The notes under the pieces: generated by a model
Databases searched by the model: none
Seen by the model: only the letters and a program-made list of their open reading frames with translations
Told to the model about the DNA's origin: nothing
Shown here: positions 1 through 6,518 of the stretch, one piece after another
Position numbering within the stretch: position 1 is the stretch's first letter
Layout of the letters: every line of letters starts with the position of its first letter
Assembly (NCBI GenBank): GCA_947503365.1
Contig: CANNDT010000135.1
Coordinates: 1-9,640 of the forward strand
Reading direction: 5' to 3'
DNA length: 9,640 nucleotides
From: CANNDT01 sp945876205
GTDB lineage: Bacteria; Acidobacteriota; Vicinamibacteria; Vicinamibacterales; UBA2999
Position numbers and translations under genes: made by a program

Positions 1-1
1 C

Positions 2-1912
2 GACATCGGCGAGGTCAACGGGATCCGCTTCATCTCGATGCCGTACATCGATGGCGATGACCTCGCGACGCCCCTGGCCGAGGGACCGCTGCCGCTTGCG
101 CAAACGCTGCGCTACGCGCGCCATCTCGCGTCGGGACTGATGGCGGTGCACGCCGCGGGCGTCGTGCACCGGGATATCAAGCCGGCGAACGTGATGATGG
201 CCCCGGGCGACCAGGTGGTGCTGATGGACTTCGGCATCGCGCGGTCGAGCGCGCCCAACGCGACGCAGTTCACCGGCCCCGGCGCATCCCCCGGCACCCT
301 GGCCTACATGGCGCCCGAGCAGGCGCGCGGCGAGCAGGCCGACCAGCGCACCGACATCTATGCGTTTGGACTGTTGCTCCAGGAGATGCTCACCGGGACG
401 CGCGAGCTGTCAGCGCTCGAGATTCTCCAACGCATGAAGTCGGCGCCCCCCTCGCTGCGCCAGAGCGACCCCGAGGTGCCCGAGGCGCTCGACGCGATCA
501 TCACGCGCTGCCTGCAGCCCAACCCGTCGAAACGGTTTCAGACCGCGGTGGAGCTCGCGCAGGCCATTGCCAAGCTGCCGCGCGGCGGCCGGGACTACGA
601 GCGCGCGCCGTTTGCCGCCATCGCCCTGCGCTGGCTCCCGCGCGTCGCCGCCGTCGCGGTCCTGGCGCTGATCGTGGCGCTTGGCTACTGGACGTATACG
701 AACGGCGTCGCGTCGAAGATCGCTCGATCGCTGATGCCCAAGACCGCCACCGCGGATGTCGCGGACACAGACAGCGCAGGCCAGGTGCCGCGCCTTGTCC
801 GCCGTAGCTCTGGCGAAGGCGGAAGCGGACCGGGCGATGTCGAGCCCACACCTGTCGGCGCGACCGGCACCGCGTTCGAGGGGCCGACGGCGGCGCCAGG
901 ACCCTCCGCGGACGGCCAGGTTCCGCTCGGACCCGGCGAAGGTGAAAATTCCATCGACTCGGTTCGTCGTGACGACTTCTGGGCCGCGGCGCGCGACGCG
1001 GAAAAGGCGGTCAGAGAACAGGCCGCCCAGCCACCGACGGCGGATCTGCCCGTTGCGGCCGCGGCGGCGCTGACGACGCCGGCCAGCGCCACCGACGCGT
1101 ATGAGCGCATGGCCGCGACCGGACCCAAGGGTGCATCGCTTGCCGCGACTGGGCTCGCCGACCTCGCCATCTACCGGGGCGACGAGGCTGAAGCTGCGGA
1201 AATACTGGAGTCGGCGATTGCCCGCGAGCTGCGAACAGCGGATCGACTCGGGCTCGCGATGAAGTACATCCTTCTCGCCGAGGCGCGGGCTGGCCAGGGG
1301 CGGCGGGCGGCGGCTGTCACGGCGGTCGGTAAGGCGCTGGCGACGGATCGAGACGAGAGCGTGCTGCTCCCGGCGGCGCGTCTCTACATCGCGCTCGACC
1401 GCAACGACGACGCGCGCGCGCTGGCGGGCGAGCTGGAGAGCGGACGGGACAGCAACGGCCGGGCGTACGGACAGGTCATCGACGCTGAGCTTGCGCTCGA
1501 CCGCGGCGACACCGCTGGCGCGATCGAGACGCTGCTGCGCGCGCTGAAGACGGCGGACCTGTGGATCGCCCGCTATGTGCTGGGCAGCGCGTACCTGCAG
1601 TCGAAGCAGTATCCCGAAGCGGTCGCGCAACTGAACATGTGCGAAGTGCGCCGCGGCGAGGCCACGAACCAGTTTGAGGACGACCTGCCCTCGATACGCT
1701 ACCTGGGAATGCTGGAATACCTGAGAGCGCGGGCGCTCGAGGGTGCCGGGATGACGCGAGCGGCCGAGGAGGCCTATCGCCAGTTCCTGCTGCTGCGGGC
1801 GGACTCAAACGGCAGCGAAGAGCGCGACGCGCGCCTGCGGCTGACGCGCATCGCCGACCGACCCGGCTACGTCCGTTTGTCGACGACCACGCGACCGGCG
1901 ACGCTCAAGTAG
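2..1912 (+). CDS. Membrane Ser/Thr protein kinase with TPR-like C-terminus (5' end missing)
   Basis: The reading frame is already open at base 2, so the N-lobe with the glycine loop and ATP lysine lies outside the window; the first internal ATG (38) is in the kinase hinge and is not the start. Numbering from base 2, the catalytic loop HRDIKPAN has Asp58, Lys60 and Asn63, the DFG Asp is residue 76, and the APE motif is at about 104-106, so the visible half looks catalytically intact. A single hydrophobic segment (about 216-230) anchors the protein in the membrane. It is followed by a Gly/Pro/Thr-rich linker (about 231-364) and an Ala/Leu-rich helical repeat region (about 365-610) that looks like TPRs, presumably outside the membrane. 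The Lys-containing HRD loop is typical of Hanks-type PknB-like kinases, which phosphorylate protein Ser/Thr. The target is unknown. A palindromic repeat lies in the linker coding sequence. The last 46 bp overlap the convergent gene. Confidence 0.93.
   Translation, partial: DIGEVNGIRFISMPYIDGDDLATPLAEGPLPLAQTLRYARHLASGLMAVHAAGVVHRDIKPANVMMAPGDQVVLMDFGIARSSAPNATQFTGPGASPGTLAYMAPEQARGEQADQRTDIYAFGLLLQEMLTGTRELSALEILQRMKSAPPSLRQSDPEVPEALDAIITRCLQPNPSKRFQTAVELAQAIAKLPRGGRDYERAPFAAIALRWLPRVAAVAVLALIVALGYWTYTNGVASKIARSLMPKTATADVADTDSAGQVPRLVRRSSGEGGSGPGDVEPTPVGATGTAFEGPTAAPGPSADGQVPLGPGEGENSIDSVRRDDFWAAARDAEKAVREQAAQPPTADLPVAAAAALTTPASATDAYERMAATGPKGASLAATGLADLAIYRGDEAEAAEILESAIARELRTADRLGLAMKYILLAEARAGQGRRAAAVTAVGKALATDRDESVLLPAARLYIALDRNDDARALAGELESGRDSNGRAYGQVIDAELALDRGDTAGAIETLLRALKTADLWIARYVLGSAYLQSKQYPEAVAQLNMCEVRRGEATNQFEDDLPSIRYLGMLEYLRARALEGAGMTRAAEEAYRQFLLLRADSNGSEERDARLRLTRIADRPGYVRLSTTTRPATLK
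797..830. repeat. Short palindromic repeat element inside the kinase linker
   Basis: Two nested inverted pairs are visible: GTCCGC (797-802) with GCGGAC (825-830), and TCCGCC (798-803) with GGCGGA (818-823). The middle reads GTAGCTCTGGCGAA. In frame it encodes VRRSSGEGGSG in the kinase linker; on the other strand it reads as RQSYGGQG. From memory, closely similar elements recur in many Vicinamibacteria genomes, both between genes and within permissive linkers. That recurrence is recalled, not checked here. Confidence 0.55.
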
Positions 1913-2124
1913 ACCCGATACTTGTTGGCGTCCTTGCAGGTCACGGCGAAGTCGCTCGGGGCTTGCACGACGACGGTCACGACCTCTCCGCACGGCAATC
2001 CCTGTAGTGCGATTACCGCGGTCAGATCCTTCTTGAGCGTCTCATCGTCTTGCGCAAACGCCGGCGCGGCGAGGAGCGTCAGCACGAAAAGCGAATGAGC
2101 GAATCGAGCGGTGTATCTGTTCAT
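1867..2124 (-). CDS. Small secreted protein with two cysteines, unknown function
   Basis: The product is 85 residues. It has a classic Sec signal peptide: Arg4/Arg7, a hydrophobic core SLFVLTLLAA, and an AFA/Q cleavage site after residue 24. This leaves a mature protein of about 61 residues with Cys45 and Cys63, which could form one disulfide after export. The mature part looks like short beta strands (VVTVVVQ, FAVTCK, YRVYLSV). The ATG is preceded by AGGA with a 6-base gap, and the gene starts 11 bp after the lipoprotein stop codon, so the two are probably co-transcribed. Its 3' end overlaps the kinase tail by 46 bp on the opposite strand. I do not recognise a family. Confidence 0.8.
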   Translation of the reverse strand: MNRYTARFAHSLFVLTLLAAPAFAQDDETLKKDLTAVIALQGLPCGEVVTVVVQAPSDFAVTCKDANKYRVYLSVAGRVVVDKRT

Positions 2125-2135
2125 CGGGGTTCCTG

Positions 2136-2714
2136 TTACGCCATTAGCGCGGCGAACTTCATTTCGTCGGTAAGCACGGCCCAGATCGCTTCGCGTGACG
2201 AGACGACGGCGGTCGCGAGCGGCGGGTCGCCGTCCTGTAGCAGGGTCAGCACTTTCATCATCAGCAGGTCGTACGACTGCCGCAGCTCCGCGAGCGGCGG
2301 CTTCTTGCCCCGGTAATGCTCGGTGAACTGCTGCATCAGGTCGTCCACCTTGTTCTTCAACGAAAGCTTGGTGAAGACGCCGATGGCCTTGGTGGCCCTG
2401 AGCCGCGCCTTCAGCGCCTCGATGTCGAGCGGAGCCACGGCGGCGGCTCGCGGTGCTGCCACGGCTGGTACCGCGGGCTTCGGCGTGACCGCAACTGGCG
2501 CTGCAGGTTTGCGCGCGGTCTGCGTCACGGGCGCCTTCACGGGCGCCGGTGTCGTCGCTGCGACGGGCTTGTCAGCAGGCTTCGCTGCTGCAGGCTTCGC
2601 GGCCGTAGGTTGAGCCGGCGTGGGCTGAGTCGCGGCGACCTGCGGGGGTGGAGGCGTGGCCGTGGCGCACCCGGCGCTCATCACGAGCACCAGTAATGCG
2701 AAATACCTGCTCAA
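2136..2714 (-). CDS. Putative lipoprotein with Ala/Pro linker and conserved-looking helical domain
   Basis: The product is 192 residues. A short signal peptide ends in a lipobox (MSAGC) with Cys16 as the lipid-bearing residue, so the protein is expected to be anchored in a membrane facing the periplasm. Residues 17-96 are a low-complexity Ala/Pro/Lys/Thr linker that could span part of the envelope. Residues 97-192 form a helical, charged domain rich in Leu, Lys and Asp (TKAIGVFTKLSLKNKVDDL, then SYDLLMMKVLTLLQDGDPP). The start is a TTG directly after the TGA of the upstream DUF3309 gene and in the same frame. Later GTG/ATG codons would cut into the signal peptide, so TTG is the best choice although no good ribosome binding site is visible. 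The function of the helical domain is unknown to me. Confidence 0.78.
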   Translation of the reverse strand: MSRYFALLVLVMSAGCATATPPPPQVAATQPTPAQPTAAKPAAAKPADKPVAATTPAPVKAPVTQTARKPAAPVAVTPKPAVPAVAAPRAAAVAPLDIEALKARLRATKAIGVFTKLSLKNKVDDLMQQFTEHYRGKKPPLAELRQSYDLLMMKVLTLLQDGDPPLATAVVSSREAIWAVLTDEMKFAALMA

Positions 2715-2867
2715 TCAGAGCCGTCCGGTCAACATGAGGACCAGCAGGATCACGACGACGAGCCCAAGGCCACCACTTGGACCGTAGCCCCAGTTCCGGC
2801 TATGCCCCCACGTGGGAAAGGCGCCGAGCAGCATCAATACCAGGATCACGATCAGAATGGTCAACAT
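2715..2867 (-). CDS. DUF3309 family small membrane protein
   Basis: The product is 50 residues and nearly all of it matches the pattern I know for DUF3309: an N-terminal hydrophobic helix (LTILIVILVLMLLGAFPTW), a short polar hinge with NWGYGPSGG, and a second hydrophobic helix ending LMLTGRL. It should be a two-helix inner-membrane peptide. The biochemical role of the family is unknown. The frame stays open upstream to 2981, but the family length and the first residues MLTIL place the start at 2867. It is first in a minus-strand row followed by the lipoprotein (zero-gap junction) and the small secreted protein. No strong ribosome binding site is visible. Confidence 0.85.
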   Translation of the reverse strand: MLTILIVILVLMLLGAFPTWGHSRNWGYGPSGGLGLVVVILLVLMLTGRL

Positions 2868-2891
2868 GCGGTGAGTATGGTCGTTTCCCGC

Positions 2892-2916
2892 GAACCTGAA
2901 TGTTCCAAACAGAACA
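2892..2916. promoter_or_regulatory. Overlapping GAAC/GTTC dyads in divergent intergenic region
   Basis: GAAC (2892-2895) with GTTC (2902-2905), and TGTTC (2901-2905) with GAACA (2912-2916), share the central half-site. They sit 25-49 bp upstream of the DUF3309 start. The spacing (6 bases) differs from the Bacillus LexA box (4 bases). On the minus strand the shared part reads GGAACA, like the -35 of extracytoplasmic-function sigma promoters, but the possible -10 (ACGACC, about 16 bases on) is a poor match. An operator or promoter role is speculative. Confidence 0.3.
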
Positions 2917-2944
2917 CTCGCGGATGAATTCCGCGCAGCGAGTG
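2915..2944. promoter_or_regulatory. Imperfect hairpin/inverted repeat in divergent intergenic region
   Basis: CGCGGA (2919-2924) pairs with TCCGCG (2930-2935) around a 5-base loop. CACT (2915-2918) pairs with AGTG (2941-2944) after a one-sided bulge. The alternative pairing CACTCGC/GCGAGTG (2915-2921 with 2938-2944) is perfect over 7 bp. It lies 37-66 bp before the plus-strand membrane protein start and could be an operator or a leader hairpin. There is no U-tract, so it is not a typical terminator. Confidence 0.35.
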
Positions 2945-2980
2945 AGCGGGCGGGCACGCGCGTTGCTGCTGAAGTGACCA

Positions 2981-3166
2981 ATGGACTGGCTCTTCTGGCT
3001 CATCGTCGCGGTTGTCATCGCCGGCCTCGCCGCCATCTTCGGCCTGCAACCGAAAGGCGGACGCAACGTCTCTCACACCAGCCTCATGGGCGTGGGTCGT
3101 GTCGTCCTGGCCATCTTCCTCCTCATCCTCGCGTACGCCGTCTATCGCGCGCGCTCCGGCGGCTGA
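2981..3166 (+). CDS. Small two-helix membrane protein, unknown function
   Basis: The product is 61 residues. Residues 2-21 (DWLFWLIVAVVIAGLAAIFG) and about 37-56 (MGVGRVVLAIFLLILAYAVY) are hydrophobic helices joined by a polar loop containing KGGRN, and the C-terminus is Arg/Gly-rich. It is likely an inner-membrane protein. The ATG follows GAAG with a 6-base gap, a weak ribosome binding site. It is divergent from the DUF3309 gene and 63 bp upstream of the dehydrogenase operon. The hydrophobic pattern makes it more credible than the other frames over the same stretch, but no family is recognised. Confidence 0.68.
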   Translation: MDWLFWLIVAVVIAGLAAIFGLQPKGGRNVSHTSLMGVGRVVLAIFLLILAYAVYRARSGG

Positions 3167-3192
3167 CCTCCGCCGCGCGTCGCAGGTAATAT
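3163..3192 (+). promoter_or_regulatory. Candidate promoter for the dehydrogenase-aldolase operon
   Basis: CTGACC (3163-3168) and TAATAT (3187-3192) are separated by 18 bases, a fair sigma-70-like match in otherwise GC-rich DNA. They lie 38 bases before the GTG start at 3230. The -35 overlaps the stop codon of the preceding small gene. Confidence 0.35.
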
Positions 3193-3218
3193 CTAGGTTC
3201 GGCCCAACACCCGATCCC

Positions 3219-3223
3219 GGAGG
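3219..3223 (+). promoter_or_regulatory. Ribosome binding site deciding the GTG start at 3230
   Basis: GGAGG sits 6 bases before the GTG at 3230. The nearby in-frame ATG (3242) would be 18 bases away, so the GTG start is preferred. Confidence 0.75.
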
Positions 3224-3229
3224 ATACCT

Positions 3230-4342
3230 GTGGCGGAGACGATGCTGGCTGCGCTGAAGACCGCGCCAAGCACAACGGAGCTGCGTGAGTTCGAGTTGCC
3301 GGATGTTCCGCCGGATGCGGCGCTGCTGAAGGTCGAGGTCGCCGGCGTCTGCGGCACCGACGTCAGCCAGTACAAGCTGCCGCTGCGCGGCGCGCCGCTC
3401 ATCATGGGTCACGAGAACGTCGGCTACCTCGCGAAGGTCGGACGAGATTTCGAGCGGCTCAAGGGATTCAGGGAAGGCGACCTCGTCTTTCTCGAGCACT
3501 ACCTGCCGTGCGGCCATTGCGAGTGGGACCACATGGGCGAGTACCGCCACTGCGCCGCCACCGAGTGGTTCTACGACCCGAAAGCGATCCGCTACGGATA
3601 CACCTCGGTCGCGACGGCGCCCTCGCTCTGGGGCGGCTTCGCCCACTACGTCTACCTTCCGCTCAATGCCGTGCTTCACCGGGTGCCCGACGGTCTGTCG
3701 CCCGAGCTGGCCGGCATTGCCACGCCGATGTCCAACGGCATCCAGTGGACGTTGATGGACGGCGGCGTCGGCTACGCCTCGACCGTTCTCATTCAGGGCC
3801 CTGGACAGCAGGGACTGTGCTGCGCCATGGCCGCCAAGCAGGCCGGCGCCTCCTGCATCATCGTCACCGGCACCTCGAAGGATGCGCGGCGCCTTGAAGT
3901 GGCGAAGCTTCTTGGCGCCGACGCCGTGATCGACGTGACGACAGAGGACGCACTCACGCGCGTCATGGAAATCACCGGCGGCCGTGGCGTCGACGTCGTC
4001 GTCGATTGCTCGAGCGGTGGAGGGACGAAGCCGATGTTGCTCGGCATCGAAGCCACCAAGCGCCGCGGCGGGACGATGGTGGTGCAGGGTGAAGGGAACG
4101 CCACGTTCCCCGACTTTCCCCTTGGCCGGCTGACGCGGAAAGGCATCACCCTCAAGAGCGCGCGCGGCCACTCGTATCGCGCCGTAGAGCTCGCGCTGCA
4201 CGCCCTGGCGTCGAAGCGCTTTCCGCTGGAGCTGATGACGACGCACCGGTTCGGCCTGGCGGAGGTCGACTACGCGATCAAGTCGGTCGGCGGCGAAGGG
4301 GCGCCGGGTGCGATTCACGTCTCAGTGATGCCATGGAAGTAG
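3230..4342 (+). CDS. Zinc-dependent alcohol dehydrogenase (medium-chain dehydrogenase/reductase)
   Basis: The product is 370 residues, normal for the MDR family. The N-terminal GroES-like domain carries the catalytic zinc motif: Cys41 in VCGTD and His61-Glu62 in GHENVG. The structural-zinc lobe reads CGHCEWDHMGEYRHC, giving Cys94, Cys97, Asp100 and Cys108, so the third of the usual four Cys is Asp. The Rossmann domain starts at GPGQQG (190-195). The end of its second strand is TGTSKDARRL, with Gly214 where NAD-specific relatives usually have Asp, which may indicate NADP(H) use. The reaction expected is reversible oxidation of an alcohol to an aldehyde or ketone, in the cytoplasm; the substrate is unknown. 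The GTG start has a strong GGAGG. The stop overlaps the next gene by 10 bp, so it heads a three-gene operon with two class II aldolase-family genes. Confidence 0.93.
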   Translation: MAETMLAALKTAPSTTELREFELPDVPPDAALLKVEVAGVCGTDVSQYKLPLRGAPLIMGHENVGYLAKVGRDFERLKGFREGDLVFLEHYLPCGHCEWDHMGEYRHCAATEWFYDPKAIRYGYTSVATAPSLWGGFAHYVYLPLNAVLHRVPDGLSPELAGIATPMSNGIQWTLMDGGVGYASTVLIQGPGQQGLCCAMAAKQAGASCIIVTGTSKDARRLEVAKLLGADAVIDVTTEDALTRVMEITGGRGVDVVVDCSSGGGTKPMLLGIEATKRRGGTMVVQGEGNATFPDFPLGRLTRKGITLKSARGHSYRAVELALHALASKRFPLELMTTHRFGLAEVDYAIKSVGGEGAPGAIHVSVMPWK

Positions 4343-5031
4343 CGCTGCTCGACGACCTCGCCGCCGCCAGCCGCATCCTCGCCGACCAGGGCGTGTTTGA
4401 CGCCGCAGGCCACGTCTCGATGCGGCATCCCGACAACCCTGACCGCTTTCTGATGTCACGCTCACTTGCGCCGGCGCTGGTCACCGCCGACGACATCCTC
4501 GAACTGACGACCGCCGGCGAATCGTGCGACGCCAAGGGACGCCAGCCCTTCATCGAACGCCACCTGCACGCCGGGATCTATCGCACGCGGCCTGACGTGA
4601 CGGCGATCGCGCACGGCCATTCGCCCACCGTCATCCCCTTCGGCCTCGTTGACACGCCGATGCGCGCGACGTATCACAACGCCGCCTTTCTTGCCGCCGG
4701 CGTGCCGGTGTTCGACATCAGAGCGAAGTTCGGCGTCACCGACATCGTCATCAACAGTGCTGAACGAGGGACGGCGCTGGCGGAGGCGCTCGAGGATAAG
4801 TCGGTGCTGCTGCTGCGGGCCCATGGGTTCGTCGCGGTCGGGCCGAGTATCCAGGCGGCGGTCTTCCGCGCGATCTTCACCGAGATCAGCGCGCGCGTGC
4901 AGTTGCAGGCGGCGGTGCTCGGCGGCACGATGGCGGCGCTCGATGCCGAGGAGGGTCGTCTGGCGGATGCGATCAACCTGGCGACGGTCGGGCGTTCGTG
5001 GGAGCTGTGGAAGAAGCGAGTGACCCAATGA
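4333..5031 (+). CDS. Class II aldolase/adducin family protein, copy 1
   Basis: The product is 232 residues, a typical length. The fold markers are present in order: the N-terminal GHVSMRHP segment (26-33), the acidic catalytic position Glu75 in FIERHLHAGIY, the zinc pair His94 and His96 in AHGHSP, and the third zinc ligand His164 in RAHGF. The family uses divalent metal for retro-aldol cleavage (fuculose-phosphate aldolase), epimerisation (AraD) or decarboxylation (for example dihydroxyphthalate decarboxylase PhtC). Nothing here marks a sugar-phosphate substrate. The ATG lies inside the end of the dehydrogenase gene (10 bp overlap) and the stop overlaps the next start as ATGA, so translation is probably coupled. 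With a Rieske oxygenase nearby, a hydroxy-acid aldolase or decarboxylase role is a reasonable inference. Confidence 0.92.
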   Translation: MEVALLDDLAAASRILADQGVFDAAGHVSMRHPDNPDRFLMSRSLAPALVTADDILELTTAGESCDAKGRQPFIERHLHAGIYRTRPDVTAIAHGHSPTVIPFGLVDTPMRATYHNAAFLAAGVPVFDIRAKFGVTDIVINSAERGTALAEALEDKSVLLLRAHGFVAVGPSIQAAVFRAIFTEISARVQLQAAVLGGTMAALDAEEGRLADAINLATVGRSWELWKKRVTQ

Positions 5032-5687
5032 AACAGCAGCTCGTTGATGCGATTCGGATGCTCGAGCGCGCGGGGATCATCGATCACAACGGCCACTGCA
5101 GCGCGCGGCGGGATGCGGGATCGTTCTTCATCAACACGGGCGCCTCGGTGCGCGGTGCGCTGACGGTTGACGATATCGTCGCGGTGGATATGGACGGCAA
5201 CCTGGTCGACGGCAGCGCCAAGCCGCCGCTCGAGTTTCACATCCACTCGGAGCTCTATCGCGCCCGGCCCGACGTGAATGCCGTGATGCACACGCATCCG
5301 CAGTGGTCGACGTTTCTCACCATGACGGGCGTGCCCTACAAGGCGGTCTACGCCCAGGGTGTGTTGCTCGGCGAACTTCCGGTGATGGATTCGCCGCTCT
5401 CGGTGAACACGAAGGCGATGGGCGAAAAGCTCGCGGCTACGATCGGGCGCAACCCCGCGGCGCTGCTCAAAGCCCACGGCGCCGTCACCGTCGGCGCCGA
5501 CGTCGTCGAAGCGTTCGTCCTGGCCGCGTATCTCGAGGAGAACGCCTACCGCCAGTACATGGCGATGCAGATCGGCGAGCCATACGTCTTCAGCGAAGAC
5601 GAGCAGAAGGCCTGCAGGGAGAAGCTCTGGTCGCCCGGCCTCTTCAAGAAGACCTGGGACCACTACTACTCGAAGCTAGAACGTTGA
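5028..5687 (+). CDS. Class II aldolase/adducin family protein, copy 2
   Basis: The product is 219 residues. NGHCSARR (21-28) is the N-terminal family motif, Glu69 in PPLEFHIH is the acidic catalytic position, His88 and His90 in VMHTHPQ are zinc ligands, and His150 in KAHGAV is the third. The frame is open upstream to a GTG at 4998, but the ATG at 5028 overlaps the previous stop as ATGA and gives the normal family N-terminus. It is clearly divergent from copy 1 and carries an extra C-terminal tail (PGLFKKTWDHYYSKLER) like many stand-alone family members. The two proteins could catalyse different steps or form a mixed oligomer. Its end overlaps the convergent shikimate-dehydrogenase-like gene by 12 bp. 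Confidence 0.92.
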   Translation: MKQQLVDAIRMLERAGIIDHNGHCSARRDAGSFFINTGASVRGALTVDDIVAVDMDGNLVDGSAKPPLEFHIHSELYRARPDVNAVMHTHPQWSTFLTMTGVPYKAVYAQGVLLGELPVMDSPLSVNTKAMGEKLAATIGRNPAALLKAHGAVTVGADVVEAFVLAAYLEENAYRQYMAMQIGEPYVFSEDEQKACREKLWSPGLFKKTWDHYYSKLER

Positions 5688-6518
5688 TTCGACGAGGGCC
5701 CGCAATTCGGGCGTGACCTCGGGCTCGATGCCGAACCAGGCTTTCCAGGCTGGACGAGCCTGGTGGAGCAGCATTCCTAATCCGTCAACAGTCGGATTGC
5801 CCCGGCGCCGCGCGTCGGCGAGGAGCGGCGTCTCGAGCGGTGCGTAGACGATGTCGGTGACGAGGGCGCTCTTTGGCAGCGAGCTCAGATCGAGATCGAG
5901 CGGCGGATTGCCGACCATTCCCTGGCTCGTCGTGTTCACCAGCATCGCCGCATCCTCGAGCGCGTGGTGGCGCTCCTCCCACGCGACCGCCGCTACTGGC
6001 GAGCCGAACTCCTGCGCCAGCGTCTGCGCCCGCGGCAGCGTTCGGTTCACCACGCGAATCTCGCGCGCGCCGCGCTCGGCAAGGCTCCAGGCGACCGCAC
6101 GCGCGCCACCGCCGGCACCCATGACGACGATCGGCCCGGCATCCGCTTTCCATGACGGCTGATGCTGCAGGATGTTGTGGATGAATCCGTAGCCGTCGTT
6201 GTTGGTGCCCCAGAGCGACCCGTCCTCGCGGACGGCGACGCAACTGATGGCCCCCATGCGCCTGGCGACGGGATCGATCTCGTCGACGATGGCAAGGGCG
6301 CGTTCCTTGTGGGGAATGGTCAGGCTGCAGCCGGAGAAGGCGAGCGGTCGCAGACCACGGAGTGCCCCTTCCAGGTCATCCGGCTTGACGGCGAGCGGCA
6401 CGTAGGTGCCCAGCAGCCCGTAGTGGCGGAAAAAGTAGTTGTGGAGCACCGGTGAGCGCGAGTGCATCACCGGCCACCCCATGACCCCTGCCAGAAGAAA
6501 TCGTTCGGCGTTGGACAT
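5676..6518 (-). CDS. Shikimate dehydrogenase (AroE) family protein, possibly a catabolic paralog
   Basis: The product is 280 residues with full AroE architecture: Ser20 and Ser22 in HSRSP, Thr67 and catalytic Lys71 in TIPHKE, Asp108 in NNDGYGF, a nucleotide-binding GAGGGAR (134-140), NRT (158-160), NTTSQGM (195-201), and Gln253 in DGLGMLLHQA. The NRT strand end suggests NADP. Compared with E. coli AroE, the Asn of NVTVP is Ser65, the Asn of GAVNT (Asn86 in E. coli, which contacts shikimate) is Ser92, and NTD is NND. A family assignment is secure; true shikimate dehydrogenase activity is less so. The cluster around it contains oxygenase and aldolase genes and no other aromatic amino-acid synthesis gene, so quinate-, shikimate- or other hydroxy-acid oxidation is an alternative. 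The start codon is 33 bp from the divergent Rieske gene, and no clear ribosome binding site precedes it. Confidence 0.9.
   Translation of the reverse strand: MSNAERFLLAGVMGWPVMHSRSPVLHNYFFRHYGLLGTYVPLAVKPDDLEGALRGLRPLAFSGCSLTIPHKERALAIVDEIDPVARRMGAISCVAVREDGSLWGTNNDGYGFIHNILQHQPSWKADAGPIVVMGAGGGARAVAWSLAERGAREIRVVNRTLPRAQTLAQEFGSPVAAVAWEERHHALEDAAMLVNTTSQGMVGNPPLDLDLSSLPKSALVTDIVYAPLETPLLADARRRGNPTVDGLGMLLHQARPAWKAWFGIEPEVTPELRALVESTF

Noticed and set aside
410..1630. 406-codon minus-strand open frame antisense to the kinase
   Set aside because: Arg-rich composition typical of high-GC antisense shadows; the plus-strand frame has clear kinase and TPR features.
2892..2905. LexA/SOS box GAAC-N-GTTC
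   Set aside because: Spacer is 6 bases rather than 4, and no SOS gene is adjacent.
2915..2944. Intrinsic terminator
   Set aside because: Hairpin is present but no T-tract follows on either strand, and it sits between divergent starts.
2868..2981. N-terminal extension of the DUF3309 frame to 2981
   Set aside because: Would add 38 residues with no family similarity and cover the dyad-rich control region; family proteins are about 50 residues.
2861..4318. 485-codon minus-strand open frame opposite the zinc dehydrogenase
   Set aside because: Shadow frame rich in Arg/His/Asp with no domain pattern; the plus frame carries an intact MDR enzyme with a strong ribosome binding site.
4998..5027. GTG start at 4998 for the second class II aldolase
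   Set aside because: It adds ten residues unlike the family; ATG at 5028 forms an ATGA junction with the preceding stop.
4674..5663. 329-codon minus-strand open frame opposite the class II aldolase genes
   Set aside because: Antisense of two well-supported enzymes, no recognisable motifs.
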